A stretch of DNA of 64,000 nt from Roseomonas sp. GC11 (GCF_024437745.1 NZ_JANFNY010000010.1:16370-80369), one strand, 5' to 3'; shown: positions 8,443-18,893, numbered from the stretch's first letter. Notes: generated by a model from the letters alone, not told the origin. A program made the numbers and translations.

Positions 8443-8517
8443 TTGGATGCATCCAATCCGCCGCGCGGCGGGGAGGGGGAGCGGCCAGATTGGATGCATC
8501 CAATGGGATGCATCCAA
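8443..8517. promoter_or_regulatory. Three palindromes upstream of parA (candidate parS / ParA operator)
   Basis: The 14-bp palindrome TTGGATGCATCCAA occurs perfectly at 8443-8456 and 8490-8503. A one-mismatch copy, TGGGATGCATCCAA, lies immediately next to the second at 8504-8517. The cluster begins about 100 bases upstream of the parA start and ends eight bases before the stop codon of the next gene. The place and symmetry fit either a ParB centromere or the operator bound by the ParA N-terminal domain. Confidence 0.7.
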
Positions 8518-8525
8518 GCCGTGGC

Positions 8526-8813
8526 TCAGTCGAGCCCGAGCAGCCAGCGCTCCAGGGGCACCGCCCGCACCTTCGCCCCGGGCAACAGCCGGTTGAGCGA
8601 GGCGCGGTTGCGGGTGATCCAGCCGAGGCAGCCGAATTCCGTCTCGAAGGCTTCGAATTCGTCCCGGCTGACCCGCAGGGTGCGGCAGTTCACGAGGTAG
8701 CGCGCCCCTTTGCGGCAGCCCGGGGCAGCGGCCCAGTTGCGTTCTGGCGACACCACCACCGGAACCCAGTAGCGGCGGGCCGTATCCAGTTGATCGATAT
8801 CGCGCCGATGCAT
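8526..8813 (-). CDS. Small protein of unknown function next to parA
   Basis: A 95-residue frame starting MHRRDIDQ, with a GGGGGG purine tract about ten bases upstream. I do not recognise the family. It has no signal peptide or membrane segment. It contains three cysteines (in GCRKG, VNCRTL and EFGCLGW) and a moderately basic N-terminal half. It is co-directional with parA and parB and located just upstream of the palindromes, so it could share their promoter region or be plasmid-specific. A longer in-frame start at 8876 exists but has no better ribosome site. Confidence 0.55.
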   Translation of the reverse strand: MHRRDIDQLDTARRYWVPVVVSPERNWAAAPGCRKGARYLVNCRTLRVSRDEFEAFETEFGCLGWITRNRASLNRLLPGAKVRAVPLERWLLGLD

Positions 8814-8878
8814 GGCATTGTCCCCCCGTCCCGATCCTGTCCGGGCCACGGCGCGCGGGCGCCGTGGCCAGGCCATGA

Positions 8879-11306
<2,428 letters not shown>

Positions 11307-12644
11307 ATGGCACCAGCCGATGAATCCTGGGCGGAGGCGGAAGCCCTGGCCCGTACCCTGGCGCCGGAACTGCGTTCCGTGGTGCTGACCCACTACCCCG
11401 ATGCCGAGACGCTGGACCTGCTGCGCCCCGGCGAGGCCGCCTCGCTGGCCGAGCGTCAGGCCGCCAACCGTGCTGTGGCGGCGGAAATGCTGCGCCAGGG
11501 CGTGGCCGTGCTGGTGCAGCAGCCCGATCGCGCCGCCGCCCGCCGCTGGCTGGACGCCCATCCCGGCGGCGGCCGCGCCTGGAGGGACCGCGAGGCCCTG
11601 CGCCAGGGGCCGGAGGCGCTGCGCCTGCTCGGCCTCGACCCGGCCAAGGCCCCCGCCCCCCGCGCCGACAAGGGCAGCGGCACCCCGGCCGAGCGCCTGA
11701 TGCGCCTCTTCGCCGGGGAGGACCGCCTGGCCTTCGAGACCCTCGCCGAGACGCTGATCCAGCAGGGGCGGGATGGCGTGCTGGACCAGGCGGTGCGCAA
11801 GGTGGCGCAGCGCTATGGCGAGGAGGCGGCGGATGATCTGGCGCAGGACTTGCTGACCCTGGCCGAGGCTGCGCCGGCTGGCCCCTCTGGCTGGGCCGGG
11901 CTGGTGGCGCTGCCGGTGGCCCTGTCGCCCGGTGCCCTGCCCGACCCCCTGGCCCTGGTCGAGGGGCTGCTGGCCTCCGGTGCCCTGTCTGAGGGCGTCG
12001 CCCTGCATCTGTTGCCGGAATGGCGCGCGCCCGAGGCCATCGCGGAACTGACGCCGGTGCAGGCGCGGCAGGTCCTGCTGGAGATGCTGGCCGGGCAGCC
12101 GCCCGCCGCCCTGCCGCCCGCCGAGGCCGCGGTGCTGGGGCAGGGCAGCTTCGCCGTGCTGATCGGGCTGCAACTCGATTGGGATGTGCCGCTCTGGGAG
12201 GAGATCGCCGTCTCTGGCCTGCCGGAGCCCCCGGCCGAGGATGCGCCCGCCACCCCGGAGGAAGAGGCCCGGGCCGAGGCGTTCGACCGTTGGCGCTCCC
12301 TGGCGTATCAGGCGCAGGGTGGCTGCGTGCCGCTGGCCCTTGTGCCGCTCTCCGAGACGGCGGCTGAAATCGCTGACTTCCTGGAAGAGGCGGATGAACA
12401 GGGCGGCGGCGCGCTGCGCGAGATCCGCGACTTCATCGAGGTGGCGCGGGAGGAAGCGCGGGGGGAAGACGTGCTGTGCCTGCCGCGCGCCACGGCGGAG
12501 GAACTCCACCTGACGCTTTATACCCGCGCTGGCCGCCTGCTCGACGAAACCCGGCTGGAGGCGGAGCGCCTGCCCGTGCCCCCCGCCGAAATGCCCGCCC
12601 TGCTGGAAGAGTTTGTGGCCCTCGTCAGCCACAGGCCCCAGTAA
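11307..12644 (+). CDS. Unknown 445-residue acidic helical protein
   Basis: The start at ATG 11307 is preceded by GAGGAG seven bases upstream; an in-frame start at 11244 lacks a site. The protein is strongly acidic and rich in Ala, Leu and Glu, with long predicted helices, no signal peptide and no membrane segments. I cannot assign a family. Visible features are an early VVLTHYPDAETLDLLRPGEAA segment, a mid-protein LIQQGRDGVLDQAVRKVAQRYGEEAADDLAQDLL helical block, and a C-terminal LPRATAEELHLTLYTRAGRLLDE region. It is divergent from katG and convergent with the SDR gene, so it is probably a single-gene unit. The low Cys content and even composition suggest a cytoplasmic protein. Confidence 0.7.
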   Translation: MAPADESWAEAEALARTLAPELRSVVLTHYPDAETLDLLRPGEAASLAERQAANRAVAAEMLRQGVAVLVQQPDRAAARRWLDAHPGGGRAWRDREALRQGPEALRLLGLDPAKAPAPRADKGSGTPAERLMRLFAGEDRLAFETLAETLIQQGRDGVLDQAVRKVAQRYGEEAADDLAQDLLTLAEAAPAGPSGWAGLVALPVALSPGALPDPLALVEGLLASGALSEGVALHLLPEWRAPEAIAELTPVQARQVLLEMLAGQPPAALPPAEAAVLGQGSFAVLIGLQLDWDVPLWEEIAVSGLPEPPAEDAPATPEEEARAEAFDRWRSLAYQAQGGCVPLALVPLSETAAEIADFLEEADEQGGGALREIRDFIEVAREEARGEDVLCLPRATAEELHLTLYTRAGRLLDETRLEAERLPVPPAEMPALLEEFVALVSHRPQ

Positions 12645-12653
12645 GGAAGGAAT

Positions 12654-12770
12654 CTTCTTTTTCTGAAGAAAAAGAAGCAAAAAGACTTTTCCAGTCTGGC
12701 GTCCCGCCTATGGCCTGAGGCGGGACGCCAACTGGAAAAAGTTTTTTGGTCCTTTTTTGAAAAAAAGGAC
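12654..12770. terminator. Complex bidirectional hairpin element (repeat family A)
   Basis: This element lies between convergent genes. Three nested or tandem hairpins can be read: CTTCTTTTTC/GAAAAAGAAG (12654-12663, 12668-12677), TGGCGTCCCGCC/GGCGGGACGCCA (12697-12708, 12719-12730), and GTCCTTTTTT/AAAAAAGGAC (12749-12758, 12761-12770). The outer modules match those after repA and at 45478. It very likely terminates both genes. Confidence 0.7.
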
Positions 12771-12778
12771 ATTCTTGT

Positions 12779-13540
12779 TCAGGCTCTTTGCGTGGCCCCG
12801 CCATCCACATAGAGATCGGCCATGGTCACATGCCCCGCCTGATCGGAGAGCAGGAAGACCACGGCATGGGCCACATCCTGCGGCGTGGCCAGCTTGCCGA
12901 GCGGGATGCCGGTTTTGAAACTGTCCAGCGAGCCGGCGATCACGCGGGCGGCGCCCTGGTCATCGGCCCACATGCCTGTCTGCATCGGCGTCAGGGTGGA
13001 GCCGGGGGCGACGATGTTGCAGCGGATGCCATGCGGCGCCAGTTCCAGCCCGAGGCAGCGGGTGAACATGGTCGCCGCGGCCTTGGAGGCCGCATAGGCC
13101 GCCATGCCGTGGCGCGGCACCCCGGCGGCATTGGAACTGACGGTGACGAAGGCGCCGCGCCGCCGCGGCACCATCCGCCGCGCCAGGGCCCGGCCGAGAT
13201 GGAACACCCCATCGGCATTGACGGCGAAGACATGCCGCCACGCGGCATCCTCCGTCTCCGTCACCAGCCCCGTCTCCAGCACGCCGGCGACGGACAGGCC
13301 GAAATCGACCGGGCCTTCCTCCGCCTCCACCCGCGCCACCAGCGCCTCGACCGCGGCGGCGTCCGAGACGTCGAGCGGCAGGGCGCGCAGGCCGGGGCGG
13401 GGGGGGAGGTCGTCCACCACCCGGTCCGTCGCGACCACGCGGGCGCCGGCCTCCAGCAGGGTGTCCACCACGGCGCGGCCGATGCCGCCGGCGGCGCCCG
13501 TCAGCAGGGCCAGCCGGCCCTCGATCCCGGTGAGGCGCAT
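12779..13540 (-). CDS. dhbA: 2,3-dihydro-2,3-dihydroxybenzoate dehydrogenase (EntA/DhbA type)
   Basis: A 253-residue short-chain dehydrogenase. It has the N-terminal TGAAGGIGRAV nucleotide motif and a catalytic block VSSNAAGVPRHGMAAYAASKAA, with Ser and Tyr-x3-Lys. That block, with VSSNAA followed by P-R-x-x-M-A-A-Y, is characteristic of the EntA/DhbA subgroup. It oxidises 2,3-dihydro-2,3-dihydroxybenzoate to 2,3-dihydroxybenzoate with NAD+. Its start overlaps the stop of the isochorismatase gene (TGATG), so the two are translationally coupled. It is the last gene of a three-gene catechol unit and is followed by a strong terminator element. Confidence 0.88.
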   Translation of the reverse strand: MRLTGIEGRLALLTGAAGGIGRAVVDTLLEAGARVVATDRVVDDLPPRPGLRALPLDVSDAAAVEALVARVEAEEGPVDFGLSVAGVLETGLVTETEDAAWRHVFAVNADGVFHLGRALARRMVPRRRGAFVTVSSNAAGVPRHGMAAYAASKAAATMFTRCLGLELAPHGIRCNIVAPGSTLTPMQTGMWADDQGAARVIAGSLDSFKTGIPLGKLATPQDVAHAVVFLLSDQAGHVTMADLYVDGGATQRA

Positions 13541-14196
13541 CAGCCCTGGCCTTCCAGCCGGGCCACCACCTGGGCCGTGGCGCAGGGCACGCCGCAGACG
13601 GCGGCGACATACTCCACCGCCATGTCATGTTTGGCGCGGGAGAAATCGGCCACCGCATCGGCGACGAAGAAGGGGTGGATATCGCGCATGAAGGCATCCG
13701 CCGCCGTCAGCATGCAGCCGATATGGGCGTAGACGCCGCAGATGATGAGCTGGTCCCGCCCGCGCGCGCGCATCAGCCGTTCCAGGTTGCTGCGCTGGAA
13801 GGCGCTGTAGCGGTGCTTGGTGAGGACGAAATCCTCCGGCGTGGGGGCAAGCTCGGGCAGGATGGGCTGGTGCGCCCCGGCATCGCTCATGCCCGGGCCC
13901 CAGAGATCGGCCTGCAGGCCACGGTCACGCCGGTCCTGGTTGACGTGCTGGGCGGTGTAGAAAACGGGCACCCCCGCCCGCCGCGCGGCCGCCAGGAGCT
14001 GCGCGATATGCGCCACCACCGGGGCCAGCGGCGCCTCGCCCGCCGGGTAGGGGCGGAGGAAATAGCGCTGCATGTCATGCACCAGCAGGGCTGCGCGCCC
14101 CGGCTCCAGCGGCCAGCCGCCGCCGCGCGGCGCGGGCAGTGACGCGGCCTCGGGCAGGGCATAGGGGGCGATGGTGGGCAGGCCCTTCTGGCTCAT
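13540..14196 (-). CDS. dhbB: Isochorismatase without aryl-carrier domain (EntB/DhbB N-domain)
   Basis: A 218-residue isochorismatase that hydrolyses isochorismate to 2,3-dihydro-2,3-dihydroxybenzoate and pyruvate. The catalytic Asp is in LLVHDMQRYFL, the Lys in VLTKHRYSAFQRSNLE, and the family block VYAHIGCMLTAADAFMRDI is intact. Siderophore EntB/DhbB/VibB proteins are about 285-300 residues because they carry a C-terminal aryl carrier (ArCP) domain. This one ends right after the hydrolase domain, so it cannot tether dihydroxybenzoate for NRPS assembly. It lies between the dehydrogenase and the isochorismate synthase in one transcription unit. Confidence 0.87.
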   Translation of the reverse strand: MSQKGLPTIAPYALPEAASLPAPRGGGWPLEPGRAALLVHDMQRYFLRPYPAGEAPLAPVVAHIAQLLAAARRAGVPVFYTAQHVNQDRRDRGLQADLWGPGMSDAGAHQPILPELAPTPEDFVLTKHRYSAFQRSNLERLMRARGRDQLIICGVYAHIGCMLTAADAFMRDIHPFFVADAVADFSRAKHDMAVEYVAAVCGVPCATAQVVARLEGQG

Positions 14197-14232
14197 CGGG
14201 CGGGTCGTCCTTGGCAGGGAGAAAGAAGGCAG

Positions 14233-15408
14233 TCAGGGGGCGGGGGCATCGACCCCGCGCGGGTCGATGCCCAGCGCGGCGAGCATGGCGCCGTATTTGG
14301 CGCCGGTTTCCGCAGCCTCCTGCCAGGGGTCGGAGCCGGGCACGATGCCCGCCCCGGCATAGAGCCGCGCGGTATGGCCGCTGATCTCGGCGCAGCGGAT
14401 GGCGACATGCCAGGCGCCATCGCCGCGCCCATCGCCCCAGCCGACGGCACCGGCATAGAAGCCGCGCGACGCGGGCTCGATCTCGCCGATCAGCGTCGCC
14501 GCCCGGGCGCGCGGCAGGCCGCAGACGGCCGGCGTCGGGTGCAGCGCGGCGGCGAGGGCGAGCACGGAGAGGCCCGGCTCCTTCGCCACCCCCTCGATGC
14601 GGGTGCCAAGATGCCACATGCTGCGCGTGCTGGTCAGCGTCGTGCCCTCAGGTGTGGCGAGGTCGCGGCAGAAGGGCGCCAGGGTGTCGAGGATGTATTC
14701 CACCACGATGGCATGCTCGCGCTGGTCTTTCTCCGAGCGGGCGAGGCCCTCGGCCGCGGCGCGGTCGGCGCTGGCATCGGCCTGCCGCCGGGCGGAGCCG
14801 GCCAGGGGGTGGGAGACCACCGCCTCCCCCGTCTTGGACACCAGCAGTTCCGGCGTGGCGCCCATCAGCAGGCGGGGGCGCCCCTCCTGCGGCGGCAGCG
14901 GCACCAGGAAGGCGGTCACCGCCGGGTCGGCGGAGAGGCGGTGCAGCAGCCGGGCGGTGTCGATCGGCGTGGCGGAATGGGCCAGCAGGCTGCGCGCCAG
15001 CACGATCTTGTCCAGCCGGTCTGGCCCGGCCTCGCCGGCCATGATGTCGAGGGCGCGGCGGACGGCGGCGGCATAGCCGGCGGCATCCGGCTCGTGGCGC
15101 AGGCGCCAGTCCTGGCCGGGCGGCGGGGCATCCTCCTCCGGCGCGGGGGGCAGGGCAGGGAGCAGGCGGCGTGGCTGGATCAGGTGGTCCGCCGCCGCGC
15201 GGTCGAAGGGCAGGGCGCCGGCCAGCACCGCCTCCGGCCCGGCGGCGCGGAAGAAGGCCTCGGCGCGGGCAGCCAGGGTTTCGGCGGGGCCGGGGGGCAG
15301 GGCGGCGGCCTCGCCCTGGCCGCAGAGCAGGCCATGGCGTGAGCGGAAGGCGAAAAGCGGTGCGCCCCCGGCCTGTTCCTGGGTGGCCCCGCGCAACATG
15401 ATGTTCAT
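14233..15408 (-). CDS. dhbC: Isochorismate synthase (EntC/DhbC type)
   Basis: A 391-residue chorismate-binding enzyme converting chorismate to isochorismate. Visible family blocks are LDKIVLARSL (with the catalytic Lys), LLMGATPELLV, HPLAGSARR, LHPTPAVCGLPRA and IEPASRGFYAGAVGW. The start is set at ATG 15408 behind GGAGAG; alternatives at 15423 and 15447 lack a site. It is the first gene of the catechol unit, about 50 bases downstream of a Fur-box-like sequence, so iron repression is likely. No salicylate synthase-type lyase extension is present; with the two downstream genes the expected product is 2,3-dihydroxybenzoate. Confidence 0.9.
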   Translation of the reverse strand: MNIMLRGATQEQAGGAPLFAFRSRHGLLCGQGEAAALPPGPAETLAARAEAFFRAAGPEAVLAGALPFDRAAADHLIQPRRLLPALPPAPEEDAPPPGQDWRLRHEPDAAGYAAAVRRALDIMAGEAGPDRLDKIVLARSLLAHSATPIDTARLLHRLSADPAVTAFLVPLPPQEGRPRLLMGATPELLVSKTGEAVVSHPLAGSARRQADASADRAAAEGLARSEKDQREHAIVVEYILDTLAPFCRDLATPEGTTLTSTRSMWHLGTRIEGVAKEPGLSVLALAAALHPTPAVCGLPRARAATLIGEIEPASRGFYAGAVGWGDGRGDGAWHVAIRCAEISGHTARLYAGAGIVPGSDPWQEAAETGAKYGAMLAALGIDPRGVDAPAP

Positions 15409-15456
15409 GGCCGGTCTCTCCATTCGGCATCCCTGGCGTGGCTTCAATAGTGAAGG

Positions 15457-15471
15457 TGATTTTCATTCGCA
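15457..15471 (-). promoter_or_regulatory. Fur-box-like site upstream of dhbC
   Basis: Read on the minus strand this is TGCGAATGAAAATCA. It matches the 7-1-7 Fur core TGATAATNATTATCA at about 11 of 15 positions, in a locally A/T-rich stretch in front of a catechol-siderophore precursor operon. Context makes iron control by Fur plausible. Confidence 0.5.
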
Positions 15472-15583
15472 ATCCTTGCCGCTGCGCGGGCGGCAGCGGG
15501 GATTGCTGCCCTGCGGCATATGCAGGGCTTTCACGCCACGCGGAGAAGGCGAGGGGAGGGGTGTTGAGGCCGTCCATGGGGTG

Positions 15584-15683
15584 CTGAGAGGGGCTTCGCC
15601 CCTCTCAGACTCTCCCCACCAAAGGCCTGAGGCCTTTGGAAACCCTTTCTGGGGGCAGGTATCGGAGGGGGCGAAGCCCCCTC
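15584..15683. repeat. GC-hairpin spacer, copy 1 of a 61-bp inverted repeat (family B)
   Basis: Three perfect hairpins follow one another: CTGAGAGGGG/CCCCTCTCAG (15584-15608), CCAAAGGCC/GGCCTTTGG (15619-15639) and GAGGGGGC/GCCCCCTC (15665-15683). The first 61 bases recur almost identically in inverted orientation at 35698-35758. The segment lies downstream of a TTT receptor gene and is a likely terminator. Confidence 0.7.
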
Positions 15684-15699
15684 AAGGCGCAACGCTTTC

Positions 15700-16689
15700 T
15701 CAGTCGGCGCGGATGCCGGTCTCGGCGATCAGCCTGGCCCAGCGGCTGCGCTCGGTGGCCATGAAGCGGGCGAAGTCATCCGCGCCCATGCGGGCCGGGA
15801 CGGCGCCTTCCTCGGCGAGGCGTTTCGCCACCTCGGGCACGCCGAGGCTGTCGGCGATGGCGGCTTCGAGGCGGGCGCGGATGCCCTCCGGCAGGCCGCG
15901 CGGCGCCACCACCCCGTACCAGGCGGAGGCGTGGTAGTCCGGCAGCGCCGCCTCGGCCACCGTCGGCACCTGGGGCAGGGCGGCGATGCGCCGCGTGCCG
16001 GTCACCGCCAGGGGGCGCACCATCTCGCCCTGGATCAGCCCGGCGACGGAGGGCAGCGTCGTCACCATGAAGGGGATATGGCCGGCGACCACATCGTTCA
16101 GCGCCGGGCCGGCGCCACGGAAGGGCAGGTGCTCCGCCTCCACCCCCGCCATCTGGAACATCAGCGCCGCCGCGAGGTGGCTGGCCGAGCCGTTGGAGGC
16201 CGAGGCATAGCTGAAGCCGCCGCGCTTGCCGCGCGCCTCGGCCAGCAGGCTCCGCAGGTCGGTGGCCTTGCTGCCGGGGCCGGTCACCGCCACCAGGGGC
16301 GCATCCGCCACCAGCGCCACCGGCTCCAGCACCTTCAGCGGGTCGATCTTCAGCGAGGGGAAGAGCGACTGGTTGACCGTCATCGGCCCCTGATTGCCGA
16401 TCAGCAGCGTATAGCCATCGGGGCGGGACTGGGCGACGGCCTCGGTGGCCAGATTGCCGCCGGCGCCGGGCTTGTTCTCCACCACCACCGGCTGGCCCAG
16501 CACGGTCTGCAACTGGGCGGCCAGGACGCGGGCGACATTGTCCGTCCCGCCCCCCGGCGCATAGGCGACGAGCAGGCGGATCGGGCGGCGCGGCCAGGCG
16601 CCGGTATCGGCCAGGGCAGGCCGTGGGGCGGCCAGGGTGGCGGCGGTGCCGGCGGCGAGGCCGGCCAGCAGGGAACGGCGCGAGATCAT
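15700..16689 (-). CDS. TTT-family periplasmic solute receptor (Bug/TctC)
   Basis: A 329-residue Bug-type periplasmic binding protein. A Tat-like signal peptide (SRRSLLAGLAAGTAATLAA, residues 3-21) is followed by WPRRPIRLLVAYAPGGGTD, the conserved first block, and by ENKPGAGGNLATEAVAQSRPDGYTLL in the ligand loop. Start ATG 16689 has GGAGGA upstream. TctC-type receptors bind carboxylates such as aromatic or tricarboxylic acids and deliver them to TctAB, absent here. The gene is downstream of and co-directional with the oxalomesaconate tautomerase gene, so its ligand may be an aromatic acid of that route. Confidence 0.9.
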   Translation of the reverse strand: MISRRSLLAGLAAGTAATLAAPRPALADTGAWPRRPIRLLVAYAPGGGTDNVARVLAAQLQTVLGQPVVVENKPGAGGNLATEAVAQSRPDGYTLLIGNQGPMTVNQSLFPSLKIDPLKVLEPVALVADAPLVAVTGPGSKATDLRSLLAEARGKRGGFSYASASNGSASHLAAALMFQMAGVEAEHLPFRGAGPALNDVVAGHIPFMVTTLPSVAGLIQGEMVRPLAVTGTRRIAALPQVPTVAEAALPDYHASAWYGVVAPRGLPEGIRARLEAAIADSLGVPEVAKRLAEEGAVPARMGADDFARFMATERSRWARLIAETGIRAD

Positions 16690-16727
16690 GTCTCGTTTCC
16701 TCCGATTCTTTTTTATGGACCCTGGCT

Positions 16728-17846
16728 CTACTCGGCGGCCAGCAGCGGCGGTGCCGCCATGGCCACCGCCCGGGCGGTTTCCTCGGGCAGGAGCAGGTGC
16801 CCCTCGAAAATCCGCCGCGCCGTGCGCTGCACGCTGGCCCAGCGGACCTTGCCTTCCTCCAGCCACAGGCCGATTTCCATCAGGCCGGCGGGGTGGGCGA
16901 TGCTGATGCTGTCCTCCCCGCCCTCCGGCCGGGCCGGGGGGGTGGCGAGAGCCGCGGCCACGGTGCCCGGCAGGCGCGCGGCCACCGCCAGAGTGATGCC
17001 GCCCGTCACCGCCATGGCGCGGTGGACGCTGTGCGGCGTCAGGTAACGCGCGGTGAGGGTGGCGCCGCCCGTGCCCGGCCCGAGCAGGGCGGGCTTGGGC
17101 ACCACGCTGTCCGACACATCGCCAAGGCCCATGCGCCGCCCGGCTTCCAGCCGCAGCGCCTCGATCCGCGCGCGCAGGGCGGGATCGGCCTCGATCGCCT
17201 CGGGCGGGGCATCGGCGCGGGTGCCGAGATCGGCGGCGGCCACCAGCATCATCGGCATGGCGCCGTCGATCAGCGTGACGGTGACGCCGCCGATCGCCTC
17301 GCTGCGCGCGCCGGAGGGGAAGAGGCGCCCCGTCTTGCTGCCGGCGACATCGCGGAAGCGCAGCGCGATGGGGGCGGCGGTGCCGGGCACGCCGGGGATG
17401 GCGGTCTCGCCCGTATAGGTCACCTGGCCGCCCGGGGTGCGCACCACCGCCTCCACCAGCTGCCCGGTGTTGCGGTTGCGGATGCGCACCAGCGTCTGCG
17501 GGTGGCCCGGCGCCACCAGCCCGGCCTCGATGGCGAAGGGCCCGACGGCGGCGAGCATATTGCCGCAGTTCGGCCGGGTATCGACGCTGTTCCGCTCCAC
17601 CGCGACCTGGGCGAAGAGATAATCGACATCCACGCCCGGCTCGGTGGAGGGGCCGACGATGGCGACCTTGCTGGTCAGCGTCGTGCCGCCGCCGATGCCA
17701 TCCACCTGCATGGGGTGGGGCGAGCCGAGGGCGGCGAGCAGCACGGCGTCCCGCGCCGCCGGATCGGCCGGCAGGTGGGCGGAGAGGAAGAACGGCCCGC
17801 GGCTGGTTCCGCCCCGCATCAGCACGCAGGGGATGCGTGTCTGCAT
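16728..17846 (-). CDS. galD: 4-oxalomesaconate tautomerase (GalD/PrpF family)
   Basis: A 372-residue PrpF-family isomerase. Conserved features are the N-terminal LMRGGTSRGPFF, VDGIGGGTTLTSKVAIV, the NCGNM block with its catalytic-loop Cys, and a C-terminal ISIAHPAGLMEIGL. Within the family this arrangement is shared by GalD, which interconverts the keto and enol forms of 4-oxalomesaconate in gallate and protocatechuate 4,5-cleavage, and by methylaconitate isomerase PrpF. The presence of galB, ligI and an aldolase of the same route 20 kb away favours GalD. The start at 17846 has GGAAGGA upstream. It is divergent from a LysR gene that is probably its regulator. Confidence 0.8.
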   Translation of the reverse strand: MQTRIPCVLMRGGTSRGPFFLSAHLPADPAARDAVLLAALGSPHPMQVDGIGGGTTLTSKVAIVGPSTEPGVDVDYLFAQVAVERNSVDTRPNCGNMLAAVGPFAIEAGLVAPGHPQTLVRIRNRNTGQLVEAVVRTPGGQVTYTGETAIPGVPGTAAPIALRFRDVAGSKTGRLFPSGARSEAIGGVTVTLIDGAMPMMLVAAADLGTRADAPPEAIEADPALRARIEALRLEAGRRMGLGDVSDSVVPKPALLGPGTGGATLTARYLTPHSVHRAMAVTGGITLAVAARLPGTVAAALATPPARPEGGEDSISIAHPAGLMEIGLWLEEGKVRWASVQRTARRIFEGHLLLPEETARAVAMAAPPLLAAE

Positions 17847-17928
17847 CGCTGTTTCCTTCCCATCTTCGTGTTCGCCGTGGTTCTGCGCCCGGCGGGATGC
17901 GGAAAGAAGTGCAAAGAATGGTAGAATA

Positions 17929-17945
17929 CTTGCAACACAAGCAAG
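17929..17945. promoter_or_regulatory. LysR-type T-N11-A box between galD and lysR
   Basis: CTTGC (17929-17933) and GCAAG (17941-17945) are perfect inverted arms around a 7-base spacer. They contain a T-N11-A core, the usual LysR-family recognition pattern. It sits 14 bases before the LysR start, as expected for an autoregulated divergent promoter. Confidence 0.5.
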
Positions 17946-17958
17946 AAAGGCCCCCGGC

Positions 17959-18852
17959 ATGGCCATCGACCTCGACCAGATCCGCACCTTCGTCGCCGTG
18001 GCCGAGGCCTCCAGCCTGACGCGCGCCTCGGAGCTGATGCATCTCTCGCTGCCCGCCGTGTCGCGCCGGCTGAGCGCGCTGGAGGAAGAACTCGGCATCA
18101 CCCTGATCACCCGCACCACGCGGCGCGTGGCGCTGACGCAGACGGGGCGGGAATTCCTGCCGCGCGCGCGGCGGCTGCTGGACGAGCTGGAGGAAAGCCT
18201 GCTGGGCATCCGTGAGACGGCGGCGCGGCGGCGCGGGCTCATCACTCTCGCCTGCATCCCGACCGCCGCCTACTACTTCCTGCCCGTGACCATCGCCGAT
18301 TTCGCCCGGCGCTTTCCGGCCGTGCGCGTGCGGGTGATGGACCTCTCCGCCGATGGGGTGATCGACATGGTGGCGAGCGGCGGCGCGGAATTCGGCATCG
18401 GCATGGAAGGGGCGATGCACCCGGATGTGGAGTTCAAGCCGCTGCGGCGCGACCCCTTCGTGCTGGCCTGCCGGCATGATCACCCGCTGGCGCGGCGGCG
18501 GCGGCTGCGCTGGGCGGATCTGGAGGGGGAGAAGCTGGTGGGCGTCTCGCGCCGCTCCGGCAACCGGCTGATCCTCGACCGGGCGCTGCTGCCGCAGGGC
18601 ATCCGGCCCAATTGGCATTACGAGGCGGAGCACCTCTCGACCAGCCTGGGCCTGGCGGAGGCGGGGCTGGGGGTGGCGGTGGTGCCGCGCCTGGCCCTGC
18701 CGCGCAGCCCGCACCCGGTGCTGGTGGCGCGCCCGCTGGAGGCGCCGCGCATCGAGCGGGCGACGGGGCTGGTGCTGCGGCGCGGCAGCAGCCCTGCCCC
18801 CGCGACGCGGGCGCTGCTCGATCTGCTGGAGCGGCGGATGGCTGCTAGCTGA
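17959..18852 (+). CDS. LysR-family transcriptional regulator
   Basis: A 297-residue LysR regulator. It has the N-terminal helix-turn-helix (residues about 3-62, with SSLTRASELMHLSLPAVSRRLSALEEELG) followed by a periplasmic-binding-like effector domain. The ATG at 17959 is the start of the conserved MAIDLDQIRTFVAVAE block; longer frames upstream are not homologous. It is divergent from the galD/TTT-receptor unit, which it most likely controls in response to an aromatic-ring-derived acid. Confidence 0.9.
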   Translation: MAIDLDQIRTFVAVAEASSLTRASELMHLSLPAVSRRLSALEEELGITLITRTTRRVALTQTGREFLPRARRLLDELEESLLGIRETAARRRGLITLACIPTAAYYFLPVTIADFARRFPAVRVRVMDLSADGVIDMVASGGAEFGIGMEGAMHPDVEFKPLRRDPFVLACRHDHPLARRRRLRWADLEGEKLVGVSRRSGNRLILDRALLPQGIRPNWHYEAEHLSTSLGLAEAGLGVAVVPRLALPRSPHPVLVARPLEAPRIERATGLVLRRGSSPAPATRALLDLLERRMAAS

Positions 18853-18893
18853 TAGCATATTTTTTGTGCATATATGCGAAGATTGCACTTTTT

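Noticed and set aside
8345..8503. N-terminal extension of ParA
   Set aside because: Upstream in-frame ATGs exist, but translation would run through the palindromes, and the ATG at 8344 has a perfect Shine-Dalgarno.
13540..14196. NicF (maleamate amidohydrolase) to complete the nicotinate pathway
   Set aside because: The protein is of the isochorismatase superfamily like NicF, but its motifs and its coupling to isochorismate synthase and the DHB dehydrogenase identify it as DhbB/EntB type.
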